Source: Candidatus Burkholderia humilis
GTDB taxonomy: Bacteria; Pseudomonadota; Gammaproteobacteria; Burkholderiales; Burkholderiaceae
Reading direction: 5' to 3'
DNA: 64,000 nucleotides
NCBI GenBank assembly: GCA_001184405.1
Contig: LFMX01000023.1
Span: 1-64,000 of the forward strand
How positions within the stretch are numbered: the first letter of the stretch is position 1; the number at the start of each line of letters is the position of its first letter. Both the position numbers and the translations under genes were made by a program. Shown piece after piece: positions 26,476-36,200 of the stretch. The notes beneath the pieces are model-generated. The model saw nothing but the letters and a program-made list of their open reading frames with translations. It made no database searches and was not told the DNA's origin.

Positions 26476-28833
26476 TCAATTCACCGACTTGAAGGTGCTG
26501 GTGTAAGCCGCTGCATAACCATAGCTGCGGCAGTTGCTGCGCCTTCTCGGAATCGCGTTGAAGACCGAACCGACCAGACGGCCGCCTGCGCGCTGAATCT
26601 TCTTCACGGTATCTTCGATTTCCGATTCCGTCTGAATACCAGAACGCAACACGAGCACGGTCGAGCCTGCATCGCTTGCGACGATGGCGGTATCGGTCAC
26701 GACGAGGAACGGCGGCGTATCGAGCAGCACGAGATCGAACTGATCGCTCATGCGCGCCATCATGTCGCGGAAATGCGGCATCATCAGCAGCTCGGAAGGG
26801 TTCTCCGGATAGCCGCCGCACGACATGAACGAGAGACCCGGCACGCCGACATAACGGATGGCATCGCCCAGTTCCATTTCGCCCTTTAGCACTTCGGACA
26901 GTCCGCCCGGATTCGATTGCTTGAAGAACGATGCGATATGTCTACGACGCATATCGCCGTCGATCAGCAGCACGCGCAGACCGATTTCCGCGAGCAGCAC
27001 CGCAAGGTTCGCGGCAACGAAGCTCTTGCCCGCCGAAGGAATCGGGCCGGTCGGCATGACGATATTGTTCGGCGCGTTCACGAGGTCAAGATACAACTCG
27101 GTCTGCACCGCACGCAGCGCTTCGACCGCCGGATCATGCGGATAGCGCGATGCCAGCACGCGCGCATCTTCGCCGCCGACATGCGGCATCGTGAGATCGT
27201 CATGGCCTTGCAGTTGATGATAGGGCAGGGCCTTCGGTTCCGAGCGCTCGTCCTTCTTGCCCGCGAACCAGAGCGGCGCTCGCGAGACCGGCGACATCGA
27301 TATTTCATGATCGAGCATTTGCTGCGATCGGCTGAAGAGCACTTCGCCCAGCACCGGCACCGACAAACGGCGTTCGACGAACATCGGATCGGTGACGCCG
27401 ATCATTGCGTGACGACGCAGGAAGATGAAGAACGTGCCGATGAAAAAGCCCAGACCCGTACCCGCCGCGATCACGATGGCCTTGTACGGCTTGGTCGGCT
27501 CACGCGGACGCAGTGCGTTATCGACGATATGCGCACCGCCGTTCGTGCTCGTGCGACGCACCGACAATTCCTGTGCCTTGTTGACCATGCGCATGTAGAT
27601 GGTTTCGGCCACGCGCGCATCACGCGTGAGTTCCGCGTTCTCTGCTTGTCGGCTGTGGGCATGCTGTCGAAGCACGCCTGAATCTGCTGATTCGATGCTT
27701 TCTGTTCCGTGATCTGCTTATCCAGGTTCTGCACTTGCGGGCTGGTCGGCTGGAACAGTTTCAACGCCTGCGTACGCTGCAACTTGAGCGAGGCGAGGTT
27801 TTGCATCGACACGATGCTGCCTTGCAAATACGCCTGCGCTTCGTTGATCGGCTGCACCGATTGCGACTTCGAACGGAAGTTGCTCAAGCGCGCTTCCGCC
27901 TGTTTGAGATCGCCTTCGAGACGCGGCAATTCGCCGCGAATGAATTCGAGCGTCTTCGTGTCGTTGGCCTGACGCGCCTGAATCGATGCCGTCAGATACG
28001 CCTGACCGAGCGCATTGGCGACGGCCGCGGTTTCTTCCGCATCGTCGGACATGTACGAGATCTGCACGATGCCCGTGTCCTTCGTCGATTCCGCGACCTT
28101 GATGTTCTTCAGCATCATGTCGACGGCGTCCATCATGTTGTAGCGAATTACGGTGAAGTTCAGGCCCGGATGAGCGACGATCTTGCTCACGAACATCGAC
28201 ACGCCATTCTGCGATGCAGGCTGGCCCACGGTGCCGCGCACGAGCAGGTTGTCGTCGTCATCGCGCAGTTCGTACTGGTTGTTGTCCAGCACCTTGAGAC
28301 TGGGCTTTTCGTTCTCGAGCAACGGCGGCACATCGAGACGATTGATCTGGATATCTTCACCGCCCCATGCATAAGACTTCATGCCGAGCCATGCAGGCGA
28401 CAACTCGCCTTTCTTGGTGAACAGATTCGCGATCTGACCGAGCATGGGGAACGTGTGCGCCTTCGTCTTGATGTCGAAGTGGAATTGGTTGATCACCGGA
28501 TCGATGACCGAGCGGCTCTTCATCACGGAGATTTCCGCGGGGGAGCTGCATCGGCGTCGGCAGGTTTTGCGCCGACTGCATCTGGTTCTGCGGCGCGATG
28601 CCGAGCCAGTTCGGATCTTGCGAGTCGACGCGTACGACGACATCGGCCGAATAGATCGGCGTGGCAAGGAACGCATAAGCGGTTGCCAGTCCACCGCACA
28701 CGGCGATGAACAGGAACAGCATGCCCAGGTGATCGCGAAGCAGCTTGAGCAGGTCGCTTGCGGTGAATTCACCGTCGTCCTTCCCAGGGTGCGAAGATCC
28801 GGAGTTGACGTATAGCGTGTTCAAAGGCGGCAT
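26476..28833 (-). pseudogene. Wzc/BceF-type polysaccharide co-polymerase and BY-kinase, two frameshifts
   Basis: A polysaccharide co-polymerase fused to a bacterial tyrosine kinase. N-terminal Wzz domain: LLKLLRDHLGMLFLFIAVCG transmembrane helix after residue 27. A long coiled-coil periplasmic part follows (RLEGDLKQAEARLSNF), then the second helix (AIVIAAGTGLGFFIGTFFIF), then the kinase with Walker A GPIPSAGKSFVAANLA, Walker A' LLIDGDMRRR and Walker B VLLDTPPF, and a Tyr-containing tail. Break 1 near 28545: five C instead of four in CTCCCCCGCGG. Break 2 near 27665: a duplicated AG (CAGAGAACG for CAGAACG). Both are slippage-type. The enzyme controls chain length of exported polysaccharide; as read it is not made in full. 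Confidence 0.8.
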
Positions 28834-29290
28834 CCTCAGTTCAATGGTTTAGGCGGTGCTTGCGCGCCAAAAACAGAAATCCCGCGCGATGCTGGCCGCG
28901 GTACATCTTTCGTATGTTGATCCGGCTTTGAGGCCGGTAAGACTTAATGGCCTAGACGCGTGAGGCTCGCTGAAACGAATTCGTCCAAACGGCAAAATCG
29001 CGAACGGCCGGGCTTGGGCCGGTTCGCGTGTCGGGCACGATTCGTATTGCTTTTGAGGTTCCGGAGGAAAGCAAACGGAACCATGACGCGAATCGTTTGA
29101 TGCTTGCCGCTACGTCCAATCGAAAAAATATGGCGTCAGAGTCATCTTCCGGCCATAACCTGTCTCCGTCTGTTAAGTACCGTACGTTGCGCGCTCGGAA
29201 ACGTTGGGCACGCCGCTTGCGAGCGACCCATTTTTCGCGATAGTGAGCGGTTTTGCCCGGAATTCGTCGTATGCGATGGCTCATCGCGCC
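28834..29290. other. Gap between the glycoside hydrolase and Wzc-type pseudogenes
   Basis: This 457-bp stretch holds no convincing gene. It contains the terminator-like hairpin at 28993-29028 and presumably the promoter of the Wzc-type gene to its left. Short frames on the plus strand here have poor codon bias and no recognisable product. Confidence 0.5.
28993..29028 (-). terminator. Terminator-like hairpin after the glycoside hydrolase gene
   Basis: CGCGAACGGCC (28999-29009) pairs with GGCCGGTTCGCG (29017-29028) with one bulged base. On the minus strand it is followed by ATTTTGCC. It lies 260 bp beyond the hydrolase stop, so it would end that transcript before the Wzc-type gene. Confidence 0.5.
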
Positions 29291-30395
29291 TCATTGCATC
29301 GGGTTGGCCTTGATGAAATCGCGCACCATGTTGAAGCGGTCCTTGCGCGTTTTGCCATCGTCCTGAATCACGCCGTAGTTGCCGCCGCCATAGCGCTGAT
29401 CGTCGTACAGCTAGCTCATAGAGCGTGACGTTCTGAACGCCGTATTGCTTCGCGACCTGAACGAAGCCCTGCAAGGCATTCGGTCCGACGAGATAGGCAT
29501 CGGGATTCATCTGATTGGGCCGCACGCCGTATTCGGTGATCCAGATCGGCTTTGCCATAACTTTCCTTCAGACGCTGCAGCACGTTGATCTTCTTCGGAC
29601 CGGCGGCGAGGATCGATCCCATGTTCGAGTACCAGTGCCACACCGTGATGTTCCATTGCGGAATGGGATGACCGCTTGTGCCATCGGACTGCGTGCCGGA
29701 AAAGAGCATGTCGGTGAAGCCGAAATGCAGCCGGCTGAAGGACGTAAGAATGATCTTGGCGTCCGGGTTCGATTCACGAATGCCCTTGATCAATCCGAGG
29801 ATCGCGCCGCGCGCCTTCATGTACTTGTCGTTGTCGTAATCGGTCGGGCGTTCTCCGCTATGACCGCCGCTGAGGATCGCCCAATTGTCGTACTCGTTGC
29901 CGACCTGATAGTAGGTCACCAGTCCGCGCAAGGTGCTGCCCGCGATCTTGCCCAGGTCATAAACCTGCGCTATACGCATCCTGCTTGTTCTGCCGATTTT
30001 GCGGTGCGCGCGGCGTGACAAGCGCAAGCACGTTGATGCATGACTTCGCGGCCTGACGCGTGAAATCCGCGACGAGTTGCGCGCTTTGCGGCGACGAGAC
30101 ATCTGCGCATACACCGATGCACCGAGATCGCGCACCTGCGCAATCTGCGACTCGAAGTCGATCATGCGATAGATGCCGCGATGCTCCAAATGCCCGACGA
30201 CCCCGTAAAACATGCTCTTTCGCGTGTTGTTGCAGGAGAACGAGGGGATCGCGTACGAGGCGCTGCTCATCGGCTTTTGCGCAACGTGCGTGACGCTGCT
30301 GACGTTCGCCGCATCGCTGCGCGCATCCACACACAGGCACTGTTCAGCATGGCGGCGCTGACGCATGCGGCAACGCACAGGAATCGCTTCAACAT
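29291..30395 (-). pseudogene. Secreted clan-A glycoside hydrolase, about five frameshifts
   Basis: From ATG 30395 a signal peptide (MLKRFLCVAACVSAAMLNSA) leads into a (beta/alpha)8 glycosidase spread over three frames: FYGVVGHLEHRGIYRMIDFE, then VSSPQSAQLVADFTRQAAKS, GLVTYYQVGNEYDNWAILSG (the NE acid/base pair), WNITVWHWYSNMG, and KPIWITEYGVRPNQMNPDAY (ITEYG nucleophile). Frame changes occur near 30335, 30095, 29975, 29555 (one extra A) and 29409-29416, where AGCT is duplicated (4 bp). This kind of cellulase/GH39-like protein is often found in exopolysaccharide clusters, where it trims polymer in the periplasm. It ends NMVRDFIKANPMQ at 29291. Heavily decayed. Confidence 0.65.
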
Positions 30396-30419
30396 TCGAG
30401 GTTCGAAAGATAGAACATG

Positions 30420-31653
30420 CTATTTGGCCCATGCATCGGAATGCTTGTGCGCACCGCGATTCGCTTCGTTACGCGAAGCCGTCGCGGGCAGTACCGCGTT
30501 TTGCGCCTGCGCGTCGAATACTTCGCGCGAGAAGCGATGCCGGAACCGGCTCGTCAGCGCCTCGAGCGGAATGCTGGTCGCGGCAAAAATACGTTCGACG
30601 AAGGCGTCGTGATCGCCGGCGGGAAAGAGCAACGCATCGGGTAGATAGGAATCGAGACCCGATACACGCGACACCACGATCGGCCTTTCCGCCAGCACCG
30701 CTTCGATCATCACGAGCGGCACGCCTTCGTACGCGGACGGCAGCACGAGCGCATCGCTTGCGGCGATGAACGGCAGGACATCCGCTTGTGGTCCGATCAT
30801 GCGCACGCATGCGGACAACGCGGGGCTTGCCTTGATCATCGCTTTCAGACGCTGTTCGTCCGGACCTTCTCCCACGATCAGCATGAGCGTGCGCGCAAAG
30901 GCTTGCGCATGCCGCTCGATCGCTTCCATCAGAAAATCCTGCCTTTTCTGCTGGAAATTCAGCCTGCCGACATGCGCGATGATCGTCGTGCCGTCATCGG
31001 GCAAGCCGAGCTTCGCGCGTGCAGCGGACTTCGACAGCGTCGAACTGCTGAAGCTGTCGTCCACGTAATTCTCGAGAATCATCGCGCGCGCATGCGGCGC
31101 AAGATGATTCAGCTTGCCGCGCAGATGATCGTTGAGCGTGATGAACTCGTTGGGCATGCGATACAGCATGCGCTTCACAGTCCACTTGATCTTCTCCGCG
31201 CCGCCCGCGTTTTCGGGCGCATCGTCCCACGAGCGGCAGATAGCTCACCGCGGTCACGCCCGCGCGACGCGCGGCAAACAAACCCACCAGTCCTGAAGCA
31301 ATGGTGCCCTGTGCAATCAACAGCTTTGAAAGCTGCAAGGTTCGCAAGGTCGCGGAGGTGGAACGAATCGCGCGCATGAGGCCGAACATGTCGCTGCGCA
31401 TCGATTCGGCCGTGAAGCTCAGGCCGATCGCCTTCACGTTGGAATGCGCGCGCGACAGATCAACGACAAAGCGAAACAACGCTTCGTTCGCTGTCGGGAC
31501 GAGAATGTAAAGCGCCTCGACGTTTGCACTCGCGATGAGCGCAAGCATCAGCCGCTTGAGCATCTCTTCGTGGCCGCCGTTGACCTCCGAGTCGCAATAT
31601 ATCCCAACCTCACCAGCCTTCCCCCTTACAGCTTGCATGCTTACAGCTTGCAT
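30420..31653 (-). pseudogene. Glycosyltransferase family 4, one frameshift, duplicated start
   Basis: From ATG 31653 the N-terminal half reads VGIYCDSEVNGGHEEMLKRL and HSNVKAIGLSFTAESM, then breaks near 31222, where an extra G (GTGGGAC for GTGGAC) shifts the frame. The second half is a clear GT-B donor domain: HVGRLNFQQKRQDFLMEAIE, GEGPDEQRLKAMI, and the E-x7-E type SAYEGVPLVMIEAVLAERP. A perfect 15-bp tandem duplication (31626-31655) covers the start codon, giving MQAVSMQAVRGK, so two equivalent starts exist. The gap from the upstream glycosyltransferase (ends 31663) is 9 bp. It would add one sugar to the lipid-linked repeat unit. Confidence 0.75.
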
Positions 31654-31655
31654 GC
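31626..31655. repeat. 15-bp tandem duplication over a glycosyltransferase start codon
   Basis: TTACAGCTTGCATGC occurs twice in direct succession (31626-31640, 31641-31655). It is in frame with the minus-strand gene and duplicates its ATG, adding five residues. Confidence 0.9.
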
Positions 31656-31662
31656 GCGCGTT

Positions 31663-32745
31663 TTACCGCGCTTTATCGATGAACTGCATGAGCATGCGAG
31701 CGCTTTCCGTCCAACGATATTTTTCCGCATGCGCCACGCCTCGGCGCTTGAGGTCTTCGCTTAACGCAGGTGAATCGAGCAGTTCGCGCAGCTTGGCCGA
31801 GATATTTTCGACCGAATACGGGTCGCAATAAATGGATGCATCGCCGCATGTTTCGGGCAGCGCCGCCGCGCGGCCGACGAGCGTGGGGCAACCATTACGC
31901 ATGCTTTCCAGAGGCGGAATGCCGAATCCTTCGTAGATAGAAGGATAGAGGAAGCACGCGGCATGTTGATAGAGCGCCTTGAGCTTTTCGTCGCTGACAT
32001 AGCCTGCTTGCTTGATATTCGGCGCGCTCGACAGATCATGCGCCTTGCCGAAGATCGCAGCATTCTTCATTCCGACGATGACGAGGTCGATCGACGGATC
32101 GTTCAGTCGCGTGAACGCTTCGACGAGCCGCTTGAAGTTCTTGGTCGGGTTCATGCTGCTGACCGCGAGCACATAGCGATTCGGCTTCACCGACAACTCA
32201 TCGATCACCGATGTATCCGGCACGATGTGATCGAGATGGTCCGCCGCGAGCGGCACCACGCCGATGCGCTCCGGATTCACGCCAATATGATGCGCGAGAC
32301 GGTCACGCGAGAACGTGGAGTTCGTCATCACGCAGCTCGACGTGCGCGCGAGAATCCAGAACATCACGCGATACCACATGCGGAACTTCCAGGAGAAGTG
32401 CGCGGGGGTATCGAACACGGCCGCATCATGCATGTAGATGATCTGGTTCGCGCGAAAGATCGAACCGGAATTGCTGAGATTGACGATGCGCGAGCGCCCC
32501 GCAAAAAGCGGCAGGACGAGTTGTTCCCACAGCACGCCTTTGCCGAAACCGAGCTTGACGGTATCGACGCCTGCAACGGGATCGAGTCCGTCCTGCGGCG
32601 GCACGGCGAGCGTCACATGCGAGCCTTGCGCCAGCTTGACGAGCGCGGCCACGAGTTCGCGCGCGACGCGCTGCACGCCGATCGTCTTCTGACTCGTGAA
32701 GCGCCCGTTATAGAGGAGCTTGTTCGGGACGATCGAAGTATTCAT
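31663..32745 (-). CDS. Glycosyltransferase family 4 (intact)
   Basis: A 360-residue GT-B glycosyltransferase and the only undamaged gene of the polysaccharide cluster. It begins MNTSIVPNKLLYNGRFTSQK and has the acceptor-domain TIGVQRVARELVAALVKL. The donor domain carries YVLAVSSMNPTKNFKRLVEA, AGYVSDEKLKALYQHAACFL and the nucleotide-sugar motif YPSIYEGFGIPPLESMRNGC (E-x7-E). It resembles mannosyl/rhamnosyl transferases of WbaZ/MtfB type, but the donor cannot be assigned from sequence. It sits 12 bp after one broken glycosyltransferase and 9 bp before another on the same strand. No transmembrane segment, so it acts on the cytoplasmic face. Confidence 0.85.
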   Translation of the reverse strand: MNTSIVPNKLLYNGRFTSQKTIGVQRVARELVAALVKLAQGSHVTLAVPPQDGLDPVAGVDTVKLGFGKGVLWEQLVLPLFAGRSRIVNLSNSGSIFRANQIIYMHDAAVFDTPAHFSWKFRMWYRVMFWILARTSSCVMTNSTFSRDRLAHHIGVNPERIGVVPLAADHLDHIVPDTSVIDELSVKPNRYVLAVSSMNPTKNFKRLVEAFTRLNDPSIDLVIVGMKNAAIFGKAHDLSSAPNIKQAGYVSDEKLKALYQHAACFLYPSIYEGFGIPPLESMRNGCPTLVGRAAALPETCGDASIYCDPYSVENISAKLRELLDSPALSEDLKRRGVAHAEKYRWTESARMLMQFIDKAR

Positions 32746-32757
32746 GTATCAGGCGAA

Positions 32758-33914
32758 TTAGTACTGGGAATCGGAAGTGGCTTCGTAAGAGAACTCTTCT
32801 TCCTCGAACGGTTCTTGCGAATAACGATCCGAGCCGAACTCGTAGACCGACAGCCACTGGTGAAAGATGGCGTCCATCGAGAAGCGCGCGCTGGCGGACT
32901 TTCTCGCGGCGGCGCCCATGCGTGCACGCAGGACTGCGTCATCGCGCAACTGGGCGACGTAGCGCTCCATCTCTTCTTCATTCGATGCGACGAACCGGTC
33001 ACGCCATGCACGACGACATCGCGATTGCCGACCACATCCGTGACGACAGCCGGAATCCCCGCCACTTGCGCTTCGATGAGCGCGATCGGCATGCCTTCCC
33101 AGCGCGACGTCTGAACATACACATCGAGTTGGGAAGTCAGTTCGAGGGCGCGTTGACGCGTCACCCAGCCGCTGCACGCCACGGCGTCGTCGGGTGTATC
33201 GCCGGGCACTTCGTTGTGATTTCCGCCGATCCATAGAAACTTCACCGACGGGCCGCGCAAGTCCGTTGCAAGCTTCGCGAATGCCTCGTGATTCTTCTGA
33301 TACGACGCGCGTCCGCTCATGCCGATCAGCACCTTCGCCGGATCCTTCGTCGCACGCGGCGGAATCTCCATCACGTTCGCGCCGTTTTCGATCATGCGCG
33401 TCTTGCGCGCATGCATCTTCGTTTCGATCTCGCGCAACTCGCCCGGCGAACACGCGACGATGGTGCCGCCCATGCGCGCCGCAATGTGCTCGAAGCTCAG
33501 ATACGCGAACTACTTGGCCGCCGATACATCGCGGCGCAGGAACGCCAGACCGTGCGGCGAATAGAGCACCTTGGCGTGCGGCGCGGCGATCTTCGCGGCG
33601 GCGCGGCCCAGCACGCCTGCCTTCGACGAATGCAGATGCACGACCGACGGGTTGCATTCCTTGAGCTTGTGAACGAGATTCCAGAGGCTGGAGACATCGT
33701 CCTTCACGCTCACTTCACGAATCATGTTCACATAGGTGAGTTTTACCGCCGGGTGAAATAACTTGGAAAAGTTATTGGGTGTTTCTTGCCGAATCGAATG
33801 AAGGATCGTGACGTTCACTCCCGCAGCCGCAGCACGGTTCGACCGCTGTGTCAGCATCGACAGCACACCGCCGCCAAAAGCCTCGGTGATATGGACGATC
33901 TCTTTCATATTCAT
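32758..33914 (-). pseudogene. Glycosyltransferase family 4 with an in-frame stop and a frameshift
   Basis: From ATG 33914 (MNMKEIVHITEAFGGGVLSM) the acceptor domain shows VVHLHSSKAGVLGRAAAKIA and SPHGLAFLRRDVSAAK, then an in-frame TAG at 33510-33512. The same frame continues FAYLSFEHIAARMGGTIVAC and the donor domain GMSGRASYQKNHEAFAKLAT, with the motif TSRWEGMPIALIEAQVAGIP. A second lesion near 32999 (a base missing in ACCGGTTC) puts the C-terminus, RFVASNEEEMERYVAQLRDD to EEEEFSYEATSDSQY, in another frame. The family matches EPS/O-antigen transferases of the WcaC/BceG kind. With two independent lesions this is a pseudogene. Confidence 0.8.
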
Positions 33915-34426
33915 CTCATCAATGGGCGATCTGCCGAACTCCCCGCGGCAATCGCATCGAATAAGGAAAAGCGGTCTATTATTTATTTGTAAAACATGTG
34001 ACAATTGTAAATACGGCTAAGACTGTGCAGAAAAATTCATAACGAAAGCAGGCGCAAGCCGATAAAGACACACAAATCAAAAGCGAAACAGCCGCTCGGC
34101 CGCTGATTCAAAACGCGTGCGATTCGGACCATGATTGCCTGATCTTCCAGACACGCGTAGAACCACGCCAAGCTGATCCGTGTGAAAAGCACCCCACGCG
34201 CTTTCATCGGCATACGGATACCGAATTCAAGCCTTAAGCGCTTTCATGCGAAGAAATTGTTGTGTCCCGCTTCGCTAAAACCTCAAGCTTGCCGATTTAA
34301 CCGCCAACTTGTTGCGAGACGTAAAGGTGATTGGTTAATCAATTTATTAATGCTTTTGCGGCCAGTGAATGGTGATGGCCTAAGCGCTTGCAAGGTTCGC
34401 GCTTCAAAGCATCTTGAACATTAGTA
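33915..34426. other. Non-coding AT-rich stretch inside the EPS cluster
   Basis: This 512-bp gap has no convincing gene on either strand and is clearly lower in GC than the surrounding coding DNA. It should contain the promoter for the minus-strand glycosyltransferases. It includes GGCCTAAGCGCTT at 34377-34389, which recurs at 36906-36918 on the far side of the flippase gene. Confidence 0.5.
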
Positions 34427-34624
34427 TCAAACTTGCGACTGAAGCAAGTTACCCAAGGGTTCGGTATGGGCGGAAGAAGTATTCCGCTGTGCGTTAGCGG
34501 TTTCAAGCACCTGGAGTACAGCCTTCAGATCCTTAAGGGGAACCGCCGCCGATTGCATACGTAGGCGCTCAGCGCGCTCCACTAATTGCTGCACGCGCTC
34601 GACCGCCATGTCGTGTGTTTTCAT
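34427..34624 (-). CDS. Small helical protein of unknown function
   Basis: A 65-residue frame, MKTHDMAVERVQQLVERAER followed by LKDLKAVLQVLETANAQ, strongly helical and charged, with no cysteine, signal or membrane segment. An in-frame ATG four codons upstream (34636) is an alternative start, but ATG 34624 has GGTGG just upstream. Codon usage is compatible with a real gene, unlike the frames around it. I do not recognise a family. It lies alone in AT-rich DNA between the flippase pseudogene and the glycosyltransferases, in the same direction. It could be a regulator fragment or an orphan. Confidence 0.4.
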   Translation of the reverse strand: MKTHDMAVERVQQLVERAERLRMQSAAVPLKDLKAVLQVLETANAQRNTSSAHTEPLGNLLQSQV

Positions 34625-34810
34625 GCCACCGCTCATTGGTTAGACAACGGTTCTTACCAAGACGATATCTGCTCAAAGCATCATCGTCCGTGCGCTAAGA
34701 CACATACAAGATTGCAACTTTTGGAGTAGCACGCGAATCAACAGGCGACTTCATCGTTCAAGCGTCTGAGCAGAGCCGGACGATGAAGCGTGTGCCTGTC
34801 GGCGGAATGC

Positions 34811-36200
34811 CTATCCAAAAGATAGTGCACATGCCACTTCTGTTGCATGCAACGAATGACGCATCACAAGAACATGAAGCCGCCCGACAGGCGAGCGATG
34901 TATCTCATGATGCATCGCACGAATCGCGCCAGGGTCAGGAACTGGCGCCTTCCGTGATGGGCGCTTGAGCAGCGGCACCCCTTGCAGGTAAAGCGTGAAC
35001 GCCATACCCAATGCGATTGCAGTTTGTATAATCAGCACGGTAGCCGCTGCACCTTGCTCGGCGAACAACTTGGCGAGCACGGCAAGCAAACTGAAGTTCA
35101 ATACCGCCGAAGAGATCAGCACCCGGTTGAAATGCGACTTCATGCAGAGCGGAAGCATGGTCTGAACGCCGAAGAGATCGGCCATGCCTGACATTAGCGG
35201 TACGAATGCCATCCAGCGCAGCACGTCGACGGTCGGAAGAAACTGCGGGCCATAAAGCAGCTTCACCGCGAGCGGCGCGCCGAAGAAAATGCACAGGGAA
35301 ATCAGCGAAACAATCGTTCCCTGGATAAAAAAACATCTTGCGTAAGAAAGCGAAAGCATCTTCGCGTGCGTAGTGCATCAAAAAGCTCACGCGCGGATAA
35401 GCCGCCGTCTTGAGCGGCTGCAACATATTGAGTGCCGCACGAATGAGCTTGTCGCACGTCGCGAAATAGCCGCCCGCCACGTTGCCCGCCATGAACGTCA
35501 GCAACACGATATTGCTCGATGCATCCACGTCCATGAGCGACGTCGCCATGAACACGCTCCAGCCTTCCTTGAGCCGCTCGCGGATCGTCCTGAAGGAAAC
35601 CGGCACGAAGTCGAGTTCGCGTCTGAATACAAATACGTGCAGATCGCGATGCCCGAGCACAACGGCACCAGCGTGTTCACCATCATCGCGATATAAACGT
35701 CTTCGCGATGACGGACGAAATATATACATCGCAGGAATACTCAGAGCACGTCCGACAAAAACAAGGCCGCTGATTGGCGCGAGATCTTCGATTCCCTGGA
35801 AATACCAGGTAGGAATGAGCATGGAACCAACTGCCATGCCGAATCCGACCAGCAAGAGTTCCCGATTTTCACCGAGATAAGGCACGAGGTAAGTCAGCGC
35901 AAGGAGAACGCAAAATCCGCACGTTGCGATAACCGCTTGCGTGTTAATGGTCTCCCAGAACACCTGCGAGCGTTTCTCGCGATTATCCCGATTGATGGAA
36001 ACCTTGGGCGTCGCCGTCAGGTTAAAGCTGAAATTCGTGAGTGTGATGAAATACGCCGTAAAGGCGAGCGCAAACGAAAGACGCCCGTATTCGTTCGGCC
36101 CGAGAACGCGTGCGAGCCAGGACAGCGTCAAAAGCGGTGCAAGGTATGTGGATATCTGCAGCGTCATCAGAATCGTAAAGTTCTTTTTAAAAGATGCCAT
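34811..36200 (-). pseudogene. Wzx-type polysaccharide flippase, three or more frameshifts
   Basis: A MATE/MVF-type lipid-linked oligosaccharide flippase of about 430 residues. From ATG 36200 (MASFKKNFTILMTLQISTYL) the first helices, VLGPNEYGRLSFALAFTAYF and the family motif PTWYFQGIEDL, are clear. Two one-base losses about 75 bp apart (near 35714 and 35640) put the IAMMVNTLVPLCSGIAICTY segment in a different frame from what flanks it. Near 35328 a run of seven A (plus strand) instead of six shifts the frame again, before IQGTIVSLISLCIFFGAPLA and the last helices. The C-terminus may need one more shift. It would have flipped the repeat unit built by the adjacent glycosyltransferases. Not functional as read. 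Confidence 0.75.
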
